Shown here in pieces: positions 33,769 through 42,868 of a stretch of DNA of 64,000 bases (positions are counted from its first letter, which is position 1; each line of letters opens with the position of its first letter). Below the pieces are notes generated by a model. The model worked only from the letters and a program-made list of their open reading frames with translations, did not search any database and was not told the DNA's origin. A program made the translations under genes and the position numbers. Source of the stretch: an uncultured Pelagibacteraceae bacterium (lineage in GTDB: Bacteria > Pseudomonadota > Alphaproteobacteria > Pelagibacterales > Pelagibacteraceae); assembly GCA_902580945.1 (NCBI GenBank), contig CACHML010000004.1, positions 1-64,000 of the forward strand. Direction: 5' to 3'.

Positions 33769-34874
33769 GTAATTATTTAGATAGCTTTTATCATTGGTGG
33801 AAAAATATAGATAAATTTCTGTTATTTTTAATTTTAGGATTATTTTTATTAGGACTTTTTTTTTCATTAGTCTCTACTTCTCTAATAGCTTCAGATAAAT
33901 TAGATACAAAATCATATTATTTTTTTTTTAAACATTCTGTTTATATAACTCTGGCTATTTTAATTTTGATACTTTTCTCATTCTTGAATCAAAAAATCTT
34001 AACAAAATTTTCGTTTATTTTATTTTTGATTACGTTTTTAAGTTTATTATTAGTTCCTTTTATTGGAATTGAAGTAAAAGGATCAAAAAGATGGTTAGAT
34101 TTGTTTTTTTTACCAAGGTTTCAACCTGTTGAAATTATAAAGCCATTTTTTATAGTGACATTGTCTTTAATGCTAACTATTCAGAGTAGAAGACTATATT
34201 TTAAATATTTTTTAAGTACTTTATTTATTTTTCCTATTTTACTGTTGCTAGTTTATCAACCTGACATTGGTCAAACACTTTTAATTACAATGGTCTGGCT
34301 AGCTTTAATTTTTGTATCTGGCATTAATATTTTTATATTTTTTGTATTTTTTCTATTGGCAGGTTCTATTGTGAGTTATCTTGTAATTTTTGTTCCTAAA
34401 TTCGAATATATAAAAATAAGACTTTTAGCTTTTTTAGATTCAAATTCTGGCAATAATTATCAAGCAGAAAAAGCGAGTGACGCAATTATAAACGGAGGTT
34501 TTTTTGGAAAAGGTATTGGTGAAGGAACTTTGAATTCAAGAGTCCCTGAGGCTCATACAGATTATATAGTCTCTGTTATATCAGAAGAGTTTGGAGCAAT
34601 TATTGTCATTGGTATTCTATTTTTGTATCTAATTTTTTCTTATAAGGTTATTCAAAAAATAAATTTATTAAATGAAGATACTTATAAATTAATTTTGATT
34701 GGTTGTATCTCTTTAATATTGTTACAAACTTTTATACATGTAGGTGTTAACATAAGAATACTTCCAACAACAGGCATGACACTTCCGTTCTTAAGCTATG
34801 GTGGATCATCAATTGTTAGTACAGCAATTGTCTCTGGTATAATTTTAAATTTAACTAAAAGAAAAATAGATTAA
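33765..34874 (+). CDS. ftsW: Septal peptidoglycan glycosyltransferase FtsW
   Basis: FtsW is the SEDS-family polymerase that extends septal glycan strands together with FtsI. The 369-residue protein has about ten membrane helices and the SEDS signatures GSKRWLDLFFLPRFQPVEIIKP, YQPDIGQT, the loop GEGTLNSRVPEAHTDYIVSVISEEFG, and GMTLPFLSYGGSS near the end. The start overlaps the murD stop by 4 nt and murG follows after 3 nt. Length and motif order are normal. Confidence 0.95.
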   Translation: MSNYLDSFYHWWKNIDKFLLFLILGLFLLGLFFSLVSTSLIASDKLDTKSYYFFFKHSVYITLAILILILFSFLNQKILTKFSFILFLITFLSLLLVPFIGIEVKGSKRWLDLFFLPRFQPVEIIKPFFIVTLSLMLTIQSRRLYFKYFLSTLFIFPILLLLVYQPDIGQTLLITMVWLALIFVSGINIFIFFVFFLLAGSIVSYLVIFVPKFEYIKIRLLAFLDSNSGNNYQAEKASDAIINGGFFGKGIGEGTLNSRVPEAHTDYIVSVISEEFGAIIVIGILFLYLIFSYKVIQKINLLNEDTYKLILIGCISLILLQTFIHVGVNIRILPTTGMTLPFLSYGGSSIVSTAIVSGIILNLTKRKID

Positions 34875-34877
34875 TTA

Positions 34878-35951
34878 ATGAAAAAAATTCTCATTACAAC
34901 TGGTGGTTCTGGAGGCCACGTAATTCCATCATTAAGCATATATGATGCTTTAAAAGATGATTTTGAAGTACATATTACAACAGATTTAAGGGGATCAAAA
35001 TATATTAATAATAATTATAATTTCTCATTGATAGATGTGCCAAATATTTATTCAAATTTAGTATTACTACCATATAATTTTATAAAATTTTTTATTTCAA
35101 TATATAAATCTTATAGACATCTAAAATCAAATAATTTTAATATTTTAATAAGTACAGGCGGGTATATGTCTCTTCCTTTGTGCTTGGCTTCAAATTTATT
35201 GAATATAAAAATTTATATTTTTGAGCCAAATTCGGTTTTAGGTAGAGCTAATAAACTTACCTTGGGTTTTGCAAAAAAGATTATTTGTTATGATAAAAAC
35301 TTAAGAGGTATATCTAAAAAATATTTGAATAAAATTTATTTAGTTAAACCAATTCTTAGAAAAGAAATTTATAATTATAAAAAAAATGAAAAAAAAATAC
35401 TTGGTGAGCAAAAACAAATACTAATTTTTGGTGGTAGTCAGGGGGCAAAATTTTTTGATGAGTTTATTAGTAAAATGATCATAAAACTCTCAAAAAATCA
35501 AAGCATCAAAGTTTTACAGCAAGTAACAAATCAAAAATCGAAAAAAAAAATACAAGATTTGTACCAAAACAATCATATTAAACATGAGTTATTCGATTTT
35601 GACGATAAATTACTATATAAAGCAGTTAATTGCGATTTAGCCATTACTCGTTCTGGTGCTTCAGCAATTTCAGAATTAAGTCATTTAAATATTCCATTTG
35701 TGGCAATTCCATTTCCGTATGCTAAAGATAATCACCAGTACTATAATGCGGAATTTTATGAAAAAAATAAATCTTGTTGGTTAATTATGCAGAAAGATGT
35801 AAATGAAAAAAATTTTACAGATTTGTTGAGCAAAATATTGGTTGATCAAAACGAATATTTTTCAAAGAAAAATAACTTAGCTCAGCTTACAAAAGAAAAT
35901 ACCTGGGAAGTAAATAAATCTAAGCTAACCAAACTATTAAATGAAAATTGA
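34878..35951 (+). CDS. murG: Lipid II synthase MurG
   Basis: MurG adds GlcNAc to lipid I at the cytoplasmic face of the inner membrane, making lipid II. The 357-residue GT-B protein has the N-terminal glycine loop TTGGSGGHVIPS, STGGYMSLP, FEPNSVLGRANK, the second glycine loop FGGSQGAKFFDEF, and the donor site RSGASAISEL with IPFPYAKDNHQYYNA. It overlaps murC by 11 nt. All catalytic segments look intact. Confidence 0.95.
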   Translation: MKKILITTGGSGGHVIPSLSIYDALKDDFEVHITTDLRGSKYINNNYNFSLIDVPNIYSNLVLLPYNFIKFFISIYKSYRHLKSNNFNILISTGGYMSLPLCLASNLLNIKIYIFEPNSVLGRANKLTLGFAKKIICYDKNLRGISKKYLNKIYLVKPILRKEIYNYKKNEKKILGEQKQILIFGGSQGAKFFDEFISKMIIKLSKNQSIKVLQQVTNQKSKKKIQDLYQNNHIKHELFDFDDKLLYKAVNCDLAITRSGASAISELSHLNIPFVAIPFPYAKDNHQYYNAEFYEKNKSCWLIMQKDVNEKNFTDLLSKILVDQNEYFSKKNNLAQLTKENTWEVNKSKLTKLLNEN

Positions 35952-37332
35952 TTTAGGAAAAAATGAACTTATTCACTTTGTTGGCATAGGAGGAATAGGT
36001 ATGAGCGGCTTAGCTTTGATTATGAAAGGTTTAGGTTATAAAGTTCAAGGTAGTGATATTGCTCACAATAAAAATATTGAGAGATTAAGTGAAAAAAAAA
36101 TTAAAGTATTTTTAAATCATAAAAAAGAGAATATAAAAAAAACTTCAGTATTAGTAATTTCATCCGCAATAAAGAAAAATAATCCTGAAGTAGTAGAGGC
36201 AATAAAAAGAAATTTACCAGTATATACTAGAGGAGATATGTTAGGCCATATAGTATCTTTCATGAGAAATGTTGTTGTTACTGGTTCACATGGAAAAACT
36301 ACAACAACATCATTGGTATCTAATATATTTTCTTCAGCTAATTTAGATCCAACGATAATCAATGGTGGTGTATTAAATTCACTTGGTAATTCTGCTAAAC
36401 TAGGTAAAAGTAATTGGTGTGTAACAGAGTCAGATGAGTCAGATGGAAGTTTTCTAAAAATACCTTTTACATATTCAATTATTACAAACATAGACTCTGA
36501 GCATTTGGATTATTATAAAAATTTTAATAATCTTAAAAAAAGTTTTTTAAAATTTGTTGAAAAGATACCTCCAATAGGAAAAGGGTTTATATGCAGTGAT
36601 GATAAAAATCTTATAAATTTAATTGAAAAAACAAAAAATAAAAACTTTTACACTTATGGAAAGAATGAAAAATCTAATTTTCAGATTTTTAATATCAAAC
36701 AAAATTACAATCTATCTAGTTTTGATATTAAAATAAATATTCCAAGTAAACGTAAAATAATAAAGAATATTAAATTACCTATGATTGGTTTACATAATAT
36801 TAGGAATGCAACTGCTGCAGTTGCGCTAGCATTTACAATTGGGTTGCCTGAAAAATATATTAAATTTGGACTATACAACTTTAAAGGAGTTCAGAGAAGA
36901 TTTTCACATCTATTTGATTATAATAAAATTAGTTTTTATGATGATTATGCTCATCATCCAACTGAGATAAGTTCAGTTTTAAGTGGAGTTAAAAATGTTT
37001 ACAAAAATAAAGAAATTATTTGTGTTTTTCAACCGCATAGAGTTTCAAGAGTTATAAATTTAAAAAAAGAGTTCTCAAAATGTTTTAAAAAAGCGGATAT
37101 AGTATTATTATGCCCAATTTATAAGGCTAATGAAAAATTAAAACTTAACTTTACCTATCAATATTTTGCAAAACTAATTATAAAAAATTCTAACGTTAGA
37201 TTAATACATGTGGAAAATGAAATTCAATTAAAAAGTTTTATAAAGCAAAATTCATTTGGTCAAAAAATATATATAGGTATGGGTGCAGGATCTATTTCTA
37301 GCTGGATGAAAAATTTAAAAAATATTTTTTAA
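35941..37332 (+). CDS. murC: UDP-MurNAc:L-alanine ligase MurC
   Basis: MurC adds L-alanine to UDP-MurNAc, the first amino acid of the stem peptide. The 463-residue protein has HFVGIGGIGMSGLA, the P-loop VTGSHGKTTTTSLV, ESDESDGSFLK, NIDSEHLDYY, RRFSHLF and DDYAHHPTEI, followed by FQPHRVSR. The start lies within the end of murG; the stop overlaps the murB start as TAATG. Confidence 0.96.
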   Translation: MKIDLGKNELIHFVGIGGIGMSGLALIMKGLGYKVQGSDIAHNKNIERLSEKKIKVFLNHKKENIKKTSVLVISSAIKKNNPEVVEAIKRNLPVYTRGDMLGHIVSFMRNVVVTGSHGKTTTTSLVSNIFSSANLDPTIINGGVLNSLGNSAKLGKSNWCVTESDESDGSFLKIPFTYSIITNIDSEHLDYYKNFNNLKKSFLKFVEKIPPIGKGFICSDDKNLINLIEKTKNKNFYTYGKNEKSNFQIFNIKQNYNLSSFDIKINIPSKRKIIKNIKLPMIGLHNIRNATAAVALAFTIGLPEKYIKFGLYNFKGVQRRFSHLFDYNKISFYDDYAHHPTEISSVLSGVKNVYKNKEIICVFQPHRVSRVINLKKEFSKCFKKADIVLLCPIYKANEKLKLNFTYQYFAKLIIKNSNVRLIHVENEIQLKSFIKQNSFGQKIYIGMGAGSISSWMKNLKNIF

Positions 37333-38240
37333 TGAAAAAAGAAGATATAAAAAAATTAGCATTATCTATTGATGGTGATATTTTTTTTGATCAAAGTATA
37401 AAAAATTTAAATTGGTTCAATATTGGAGGAAAAGCAGAAATTTTTTTTAAACCTAAATCCTTAAAAGGTCTAATAGAATATCTCAAATTATATGCTAATC
37501 GCGGAAAAATATTTGTTTTAGGAAATGGGTCTAATGTATTATTTGATGATGAAAAATATCAAGGTACCATAATTAAACTAGGAAAAAATTTTTCTAACAT
37601 TGCTTTACTTGATAGAGAAACAATTATTGCAGGAGCAGCAGTAACTCAAAAAAAATTGTCAGAATTTGCTAAAGACAATAATATTTCAGGATTAGAATTT
37701 ATGTCATGTATTCCAGGCTCAATTGGTGGAGGCATTAGAATGAATTCTGGCTGTTTTAAAAAAGAATTTAAAGATATTTTGATTTCTATTCAATTAGTAG
37801 ATTTTAAAGGTATTATGAGAAGTATACCTGCTGACAAAATCAAATTTAATTACAGATCAATTGAGCTACCTAAAGATTTAATTTTTTTAAGTGCCACCTT
37901 TAAAGGAAAAGAAAAAAGTAGTTTTGAAATTAATAACTTTATGAAAGAGTTGATTATTAAAAAAGAACTAGCTCAACCAACTAAAATTAAGACTGGTGGT
38001 AGTACTTTTAAAAATCCTATTAATCAAACAGATAAAAAAGTTTGGGAATTGATTAGATCAGCTGTTCCAAATGAAACAAATTATGGTGATGCGATTATTT
38101 CTGAAAAACACGCAAATTTTTTTGTGAATAAAAAAAATGCAAAATCTGAAGAAATGAAGTCTTTAATTAATTTTGTAAAAGATCAGGTAAAGAAAAAGAC
38201 AGGTATAAAATTAGATACTGAAATTGTGATTGTTGAATAA
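37332..38240 (+). CDS. murB: UDP-N-acetylenolpyruvoylglucosamine reductase MurB
   Basis: MurB reduces the enolpyruvyl group to form UDP-MurNAc, using NADPH and FAD. The 302-residue protein matches the type II form: NWFNIGGKAEIFFKP, LGNGSNVLFDD (FAD binding), EFMSCIPGSIGGGIRMNSG, FNYRSIELP, TGGSTFKNP with the catalytic serine region, and a late SEKHANFFVN. It overlaps both neighbours (murC and ddl) by one base in TAATG junctions. Confidence 0.95.
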   Translation: MKKEDIKKLALSIDGDIFFDQSIKNLNWFNIGGKAEIFFKPKSLKGLIEYLKLYANRGKIFVLGNGSNVLFDDEKYQGTIIKLGKNFSNIALLDRETIIAGAAVTQKKLSEFAKDNNISGLEFMSCIPGSIGGGIRMNSGCFKKEFKDILISIQLVDFKGIMRSIPADKIKFNYRSIELPKDLIFLSATFKGKEKSSFEINNFMKELIIKKELAQPTKIKTGGSTFKNPINQTDKKVWELIRSAVPNETNYGDAIISEKHANFFVNKKNAKSEEMKSLINFVKDQVKKKTGIKLDTEIVIVE

Positions 38241-39160
38241 TGCTTAAAATTTTAATTTTAGCTGGAGGCTATTCTAATGAAAGGGAAATTAGTTTAATTA
38301 CTGCTAAAAGTGTTATTAAAGAGTTAAAAAAGAATAATAAATATAAGCTCTTATTAATTGAACCTGATGGAAATTTTGTTAAAAAATTAAGGAAATTTAA
38401 TCCAAATTTAGTTTTTAATCTTTTACACGGAAGATACGGCGAGGATGGTTATATACAATCAATTTTAGAGTGTGAAAAAGTGAAATATACTCATTCTGGA
38501 GTTTTATCATCATCACTTGCGATTGATAAAGAAATATCAAAAAAAATTTTTATTGAAAATAATATATTAACACCTCCCTATTTAAAATTTGTCTTTAATA
38601 ATAATATAAATTTAAAAACTATAATTAATAAAATTGATAAAAAGTTAAAATTTCCTGTTGTTCTTAAGCCAATTAATGAAGGATCTAGTGTAGGTGTATA
38701 CATTGTGAACAAAAAAGATTTTAAACAGAATTTGATAAAATTAGAAAAATTTAAAGAAATTCTAATTGAAAAATATATACCTGGAAGAGAAATTCAGGCA
38801 GCAATATTAGGTAATAAAAAATTAGGAATAATTGAATTGAAACCTAAAAGAAAATTTTATGATTATAAAGCTAAGTATAGTGCAAGCGCTAAAACAGAGC
38901 ATATTATACCAGTAAAAATTAGTGAAAAAAATTTTGATAAAGTCAATGAAATAGCCATGAAAGCACATAAACTTTTAAAATGTAGAGGTGTCTCTAGGTC
39001 TGACTTCAGATTTTACAAAAATAAATTTTATTTATTAGAATTAAATACTCAGCCAGGTATGACTTCCCTGTCCTTGGTACCAGAAATCGCAAGGCATAGA
39101 AAGATTAGTTTTATACAGCTTATAGAAGAAATAATTAAAGATGCTTCCATTAATAAGTAA
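38240..39160 (+). CDS. ddl: D-alanine-D-alanine ligase
   Basis: Ddl joins two D-alanines for the MurF step. The 306-residue ATP-grasp protein has LAGGYSNEREISLITAKS, LLHGRYGEDGYIQSILE, the ATP-binding PVVLKPINEGSSVGVY, EKYIPGREIQAAILG, and RSDFRFYKNKFYLLELNTQPGMT (catalytic metal ligands), ending in the usual SFIQLIEEII. The stop lies 20 nt inside ftsQ, so the two are likely translated together. Confidence 0.94.
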   Translation: MLKILILAGGYSNEREISLITAKSVIKELKKNNKYKLLLIEPDGNFVKKLRKFNPNLVFNLLHGRYGEDGYIQSILECEKVKYTHSGVLSSSLAIDKEISKKIFIENNILTPPYLKFVFNNNINLKTIINKIDKKLKFPVVLKPINEGSSVGVYIVNKKDFKQNLIKLEKFKEILIEKYIPGREIQAAILGNKKLGIIELKPKRKFYDYKAKYSASAKTEHIIPVKISEKNFDKVNEIAMKAHKLLKCRGVSRSDFRFYKNKFYLLELNTQPGMTSLSLVPEIARHRKISFIQLIEEIIKDASINK

Positions 39161-39833
39161 GCATAGACTTTATGTCTATTTACTTTTTTTTATTTTTTTA
39201 AGTTCAATATTTAACTTCAAATTATTAGAAAGTTATAAAGATAAATTCAGTTTGAAAAATATTAATGTAAGTGGATTACCAGATTATGAAAAAAAAATTA
39301 TCGAAATTGAATTAAATAATTTAAAAAATATTAATATTTTTAAATTAGATGAAGATCATGTTTTAGATAAGTTAAAAAATTTTAAATTCTTAGAACAGAT
39401 TTATGTAAACAAAATTATCCCATCTTCTATAAGTATAAATTTATCAAAAACAACAATTTTAGGAAAAACCTTAATAGATGGAGAGATTTTTTATGTTGGA
39501 AAAAATGGAAAATTTATAAATTCAAATCAAATTTTTCAAAAAAAGGAGTTTCCTCTAATTTTTGGAAAATTTAAAGTAAATGATTTTCTAAATTTATACG
39601 AAATTTTAAAAAGTTATCAAATTGACTTAGATAAAGTTAAAAAATATTATTATTATAAAAATAAAAGATGGGATTTGTCCTTTTCTGATGGCTTAAAACT
39701 AATGTTACCATCTAATAATATAGAAGAATCTTTAAATATCTTTAAAAAATTATTAGACACCAACAATTTAGAAAATATTAAAATTATTGATTTAAGAATT
39801 AATAACCAAATTATATTAACAAACAATGAGTAA
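39141..39833 (+). CDS. ftsQ: Divisome protein FtsQ
   Basis: A 230-residue bitopic protein: a short cytoplasmic end, one membrane helix (about residues 10-29), then a POTRA-like domain (FSLKNINVSGLPDYEKK, FKFLEQIYVNKIIPSSISINL) and a beta domain ending LENIKIIDLRINNQIIL. FtsQ links FtsL/FtsB to the rest of the divisome in the periplasm. Sequence conservation is low, as usual for FtsQ, and identity rests on topology plus the place between ddl and ftsA. Overlaps ftsA by 8 nt. Confidence 0.85.
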   Translation: MLPLISKHRLYVYLLFFIFLSSIFNFKLLESYKDKFSLKNINVSGLPDYEKKIIEIELNNLKNINIFKLDEDHVLDKLKNFKFLEQIYVNKIIPSSISINLSKTTILGKTLIDGEIFYVGKNGKFINSNQIFQKKEFPLIFGKFKVNDFLNLYEILKSYQIDLDKVKKYYYYKNKRWDLSFSDGLKLMLPSNNIEESLNIFKKLLDTNNLENIKIIDLRINNQIILTNNE

Positions 39834-40992
39834 CAATTTTGAAACTATAGTAGATTTTGGATCTAAAAATTTAAAACTAGGCGTATTTGATAAATCATTA
39901 AAAAGTATTTATTTTTCAAAAGTTGAAATTGATGAAGTCAAAGAAAATGAAGACTCAGACTATGCCTTAAATAAATTAATAAGGAGTGCTGAAAAAAATT
40001 TATCAACTCATTTAGTTGATGTAAATATCTTATATGATACTTCAAGATATAACTTTTTAGAACTTTCAATAAAAAAAAACTTTGATCAACCTACTATGTT
40101 CAAAAAACAATACCATAGTTTATTAGAGGAGGCTAATTTTATTATTTCTGAAAATAATTACAAAGATCAAATAATGCACATTATTGTAAATAATATAATT
40201 GTAGATAATAATAAAAATTTGAATTTTTCAAATGAGGATACAAAAATTAAATCATTAATATTAGAGATCAAATTTATTTGTCTTAGCAAATCATTAATAA
40301 AGGATATTTACAATAAATTTAAAAAAAATAATTTGAATATTTTAAATATGTATTGCTCAAGTTATGTTAAATCAATCTATTATAATAAAAAGCATCAAAG
40401 TCTAAATAACATTTTATTTTTAGACATTGGTTATGAGCGCACAAGTGCTATATTTTATAAAGACAAGAAATTTCAATTTTTCAATTGCGTACCACTTGGT
40501 GGTAATAGTATCACTAAAGACATTTCAAAAGTTTTAAAATTAAATATTAATTATTCAGAAAAATTAAAAAAAAAATTTAACACAAAAGAAAATGAAAACT
40601 CTTTCAAGCAAGAAACTAATGATATGACAAATATATATACTGAAATCTTGAAAAATAATATTTCTGTTGATTTGTTAAAACAGGTTATAGATGCTAGAGT
40701 TGATGAAATTGTAGAGTTGAGCACTATACAAAATAATTATCTTAAAAAAATATACGATTCTGAACAACCAGTAATAATTTTTACTGGAAATGGTTCTAAG
40801 ATGTTATCAAATAATAATAATCTTAAATCTAAAGTAAATTTTCATAAATTAATATTTTCAAAAGAAAATGATTCTATGATTTGTGATGCCGGAATTTATT
40901 ATCACAGAAGTGATGAAAGATTATTAATGCAGAAAAGAAAAAAATCAAAAAAAACAGGCTTTTTTGAGAATTTTTTCAATTTATTTTCTTAA
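39826..40992 (+). CDS. ftsA: Divergent FtsA, actin-like membrane tether for FtsZ
   Basis: A 388-residue actin-fold protein. Phosphate-1 motif is DFGSKNLKLGVF, phosphate-2 is FLDIGYERTSAIFY and the adenosine motif is IIFTGNGSKM, all departing from the FtsA consensus. A basic linker (QKRKKSKKTG) leads to a C-terminal amphipathic helix FFENFFNLFS, the membrane-targeting sequence that FtsA uses to hold FtsZ at the membrane. The position after ftsQ confirms the call. ftsZ, which normally follows, is absent; lpxC begins about 65 nt downstream. Confidence 0.85.
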   Translation: MSNNFETIVDFGSKNLKLGVFDKSLKSIYFSKVEIDEVKENEDSDYALNKLIRSAEKNLSTHLVDVNILYDTSRYNFLELSIKKNFDQPTMFKKQYHSLLEEANFIISENNYKDQIMHIIVNNIIVDNNKNLNFSNEDTKIKSLILEIKFICLSKSLIKDIYNKFKKNNLNILNMYCSSYVKSIYYNKKHQSLNNILFLDIGYERTSAIFYKDKKFQFFNCVPLGGNSITKDISKVLKLNINYSEKLKKKFNTKENENSFKQETNDMTNIYTEILKNNISVDLLKQVIDARVDEIVELSTIQNNYLKKIYDSEQPVIIFTGNGSKMLSNNNNLKSKVNFHKLIFSKENDSMICDAGIYYHRSDERLLMQKRKKSKKTGFFENFFNLFS

Positions 40993-41056
40993 TAGTTGTA
41001 TTTTCTTGTAATATTACTTGAATATTAAATTTTACCTATTTTTGTATATTTCTTTA

Positions 41057-41980
41057 ATGTCTGTTTTATCTCAATCAACAATAGCAAATAAAATTTCATT
41101 TTCTGGAGTTGGAATTCATACTGGTAAACCAGTTAAAATGAATATTTTGCCTGCACCACCAAACTCAGGAATTATTTTTAAAAGAATAGATTTAAATCAA
41201 AAGAATGTTGTAGTTCCAAATTTTGAAAACGTTTGTGATGCTACACTTTGTACGACATTATCAAACCAATTTGGTACAAAAGTTTCTACAATTGAACATC
41301 TTATGGGAGCATTTTTAGGATTGGGAATAGATAACGCTATTGTTGAAGTAGACTCACAAGAATTGCCAATTCTTGATGGATCTGCAAGAGAATTTGTAAA
41401 AAAGATCAAAGAAACAAAATTAAAAAATAGCGATATTCCAATTAAATTAATAAAAATAAATAACCATGTAGAATTAAAAGAAGGAAACAAATTCATATCA
41501 ATTGACAAATCAAACACTTCATTAGAAATAGAATTTGAAATTAATTATAATAACAAGCTGATCAAAGATCAAAAAAATAAGATAAATGTTTTTGAAGATA
41601 ATTTAAATGAAATATTTGATTCAAGAACATTTTGCCTTTACGAAGATATTGAAAAACTTGCAAAAATTGGTTTAGGAAAGGGAGGATCTTTAGAAAACGC
41701 TGTTGTTGTGAAAGATGATAAAATTCTTAACGAGAATGGGTTAAGAAATAAAAATGAATTTGTAAATCATAAAATACTTGATTGTATGGGAGATTTATTT
41801 TTGGTTGGTTATAGATTAATTGGATCTATAAAATGTAGACAGGGTGGACATAGTTTGACTAATAAATTGTTAAGAAAAGTATTTAGTGATAATAAAAATT
41901 ACTCTTTAATAGAAATTAAAGGGAAAAACTTGCCTCATTCATTAATAAATAATCGTCACAATTTAAAATCTATAGCTTAA
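41057..41980 (+). CDS. lpxC: UDP-3-O-acyl-N-acetylglucosamine deacetylase LpxC
   Basis: LpxC is the zinc enzyme that commits UDP-acyl-GlcNAc to lipid A. The 307-residue protein has FSGVGIHTGKPVKM, TIEHLMGAFLGLGIDN (first zinc His), LPILDGSA, SRTFCLYEDIEKL, and HKILDCMGDLFLVG (second His and Asp), with GGHSLTNKL near the end. I choose ATG 41057 because the protein then starts close to the conserved region, as in E. coli; a TTG at 41018 would add 13 hydrophobic residues. It shows that the organism makes lipid A. Confidence 0.94.
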   Translation: MSVLSQSTIANKISFSGVGIHTGKPVKMNILPAPPNSGIIFKRIDLNQKNVVVPNFENVCDATLCTTLSNQFGTKVSTIEHLMGAFLGLGIDNAIVEVDSQELPILDGSAREFVKKIKETKLKNSDIPIKLIKINNHVELKEGNKFISIDKSNTSLEIEFEINYNNKLIKDQKNKINVFEDNLNEIFDSRTFCLYEDIEKLAKIGLGKGGSLENAVVVKDDKILNENGLRNKNEFVNHKILDCMGDLFLVGYRLIGSIKCRQGGHSLTNKLLRKVFSDNKNYSLIEIKGKNLPHSLINNRHNLKSIA

Positions 41981-42019
41981 AAATTAGAATTTTAAAAAAT
42001 ATTCTGCTAAAATTCTTTG

Positions 42020-42859
42020 ATGAAATTTCATAATTTACTACTAATAATTTTTTTAATTTTTGGGCAAATTTCATGCTCAGATAAAGAAGAAAAAGTTTCA
42101 ATTATTAAAGAAGATAATTTAGAGATGCAGATGATAGAAGCTTATAAAGAAGGACTTAGAGAATTTAATAAAGGTGATATTTTTTTTGCTGCTAAAAAAT
42201 TTAATGAAGTTGAGCTTTTATACCCTCAGTCTATTTGGGCACCAAGATCTATACTAATGGCTGGATATGCTTATTATTCTCAATTGTATTTTGCTGATGC
42301 AATAATTGAATTAGAAAGATTTTTAGATAAATATAAGGGACATCCAGATACTGATTACGCATATTATTTAATCGCATTATGTCATTATAATCAGATTGTA
42401 GATGAAAAAAAGGATCTTGGAGAAATAATTAAAGCTAAAAATTATTTTAATTTGCTTATTAAAAACTTTCCTAACACAGATTTTGCAGAAGATGCAAAAT
42501 TTAAACTAGAATTAATTCATGAAATACTTGCCTCAAAGGAACTATATTTAGCAAACTATTATTTAGATAGAGAAAAGTGGATTCCAGCAATGAATAGATA
42601 TAAAAAAATTGTTAACGAATATGATACAACAATTTTTGTCGAGGAAGCCTTGTATAGATTAGTCGAACTTAATTATAAATTAGGTATAATTGATGAAGCA
42701 AAAAAATACGCTTCTTTACTTGGTTATAACTATCAATCAAGTGAATGGTATGAAATATCCTATAAAATCTTAAACTCGAATTACAAAAAAACAGAAATAA
42801 ATAAAGAATTTAAAAATAAAAAATCAATATTTAAAAAATTTAAGCAATTACTCCAATAA
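42020..42859 (+). CDS. bamD: Outer-membrane assembly lipoprotein BamD
   Basis: A 279-residue lipoprotein of the BAM complex that folds outer-membrane proteins. The signal peptide ends in the lipobox GQISC (Cys at about 19). The mature part has TPR-like repeats: YKEGLREFNKGDIFFAAKKFNEVELLYPQS (in parts), YYSQLYFADAIIELERFLDKYKGHPDTDYAYYLIALCHY (in parts), and a late YKKIVNEYDTTIFVEEALYRLVELN. I choose ATG 42020 over a preceding TTG. It sits between lpxC and ligA; the recN gene often found here in alphaproteobacteria is absent. Confidence 0.92.
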   Translation: MKFHNLLLIIFLIFGQISCSDKEEKVSIIKEDNLEMQMIEAYKEGLREFNKGDIFFAAKKFNEVELLYPQSIWAPRSILMAGYAYYSQLYFADAIIELERFLDKYKGHPDTDYAYYLIALCHYNQIVDEKKDLGEIIKAKNYFNLLIKNFPNTDFAEDAKFKLELIHEILASKELYLANYYLDREKWIPAMNRYKKIVNEYDTTIFVEEALYRLVELNYKLGIIDEAKKYASLLGYNYQSSEWYEISYKILNSNYKKTEINKEFKNKKSIFKKFKQLLQ

Positions 42860-42868
42860 AATTATTAA

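Noticed and set aside
41018..41056. Hydrophobic N-terminal extension of LpxC as a signal peptide
   Set aside because: It depends on a TTG start; ATG 41057 gives the normal cytoplasmic LpxC length.
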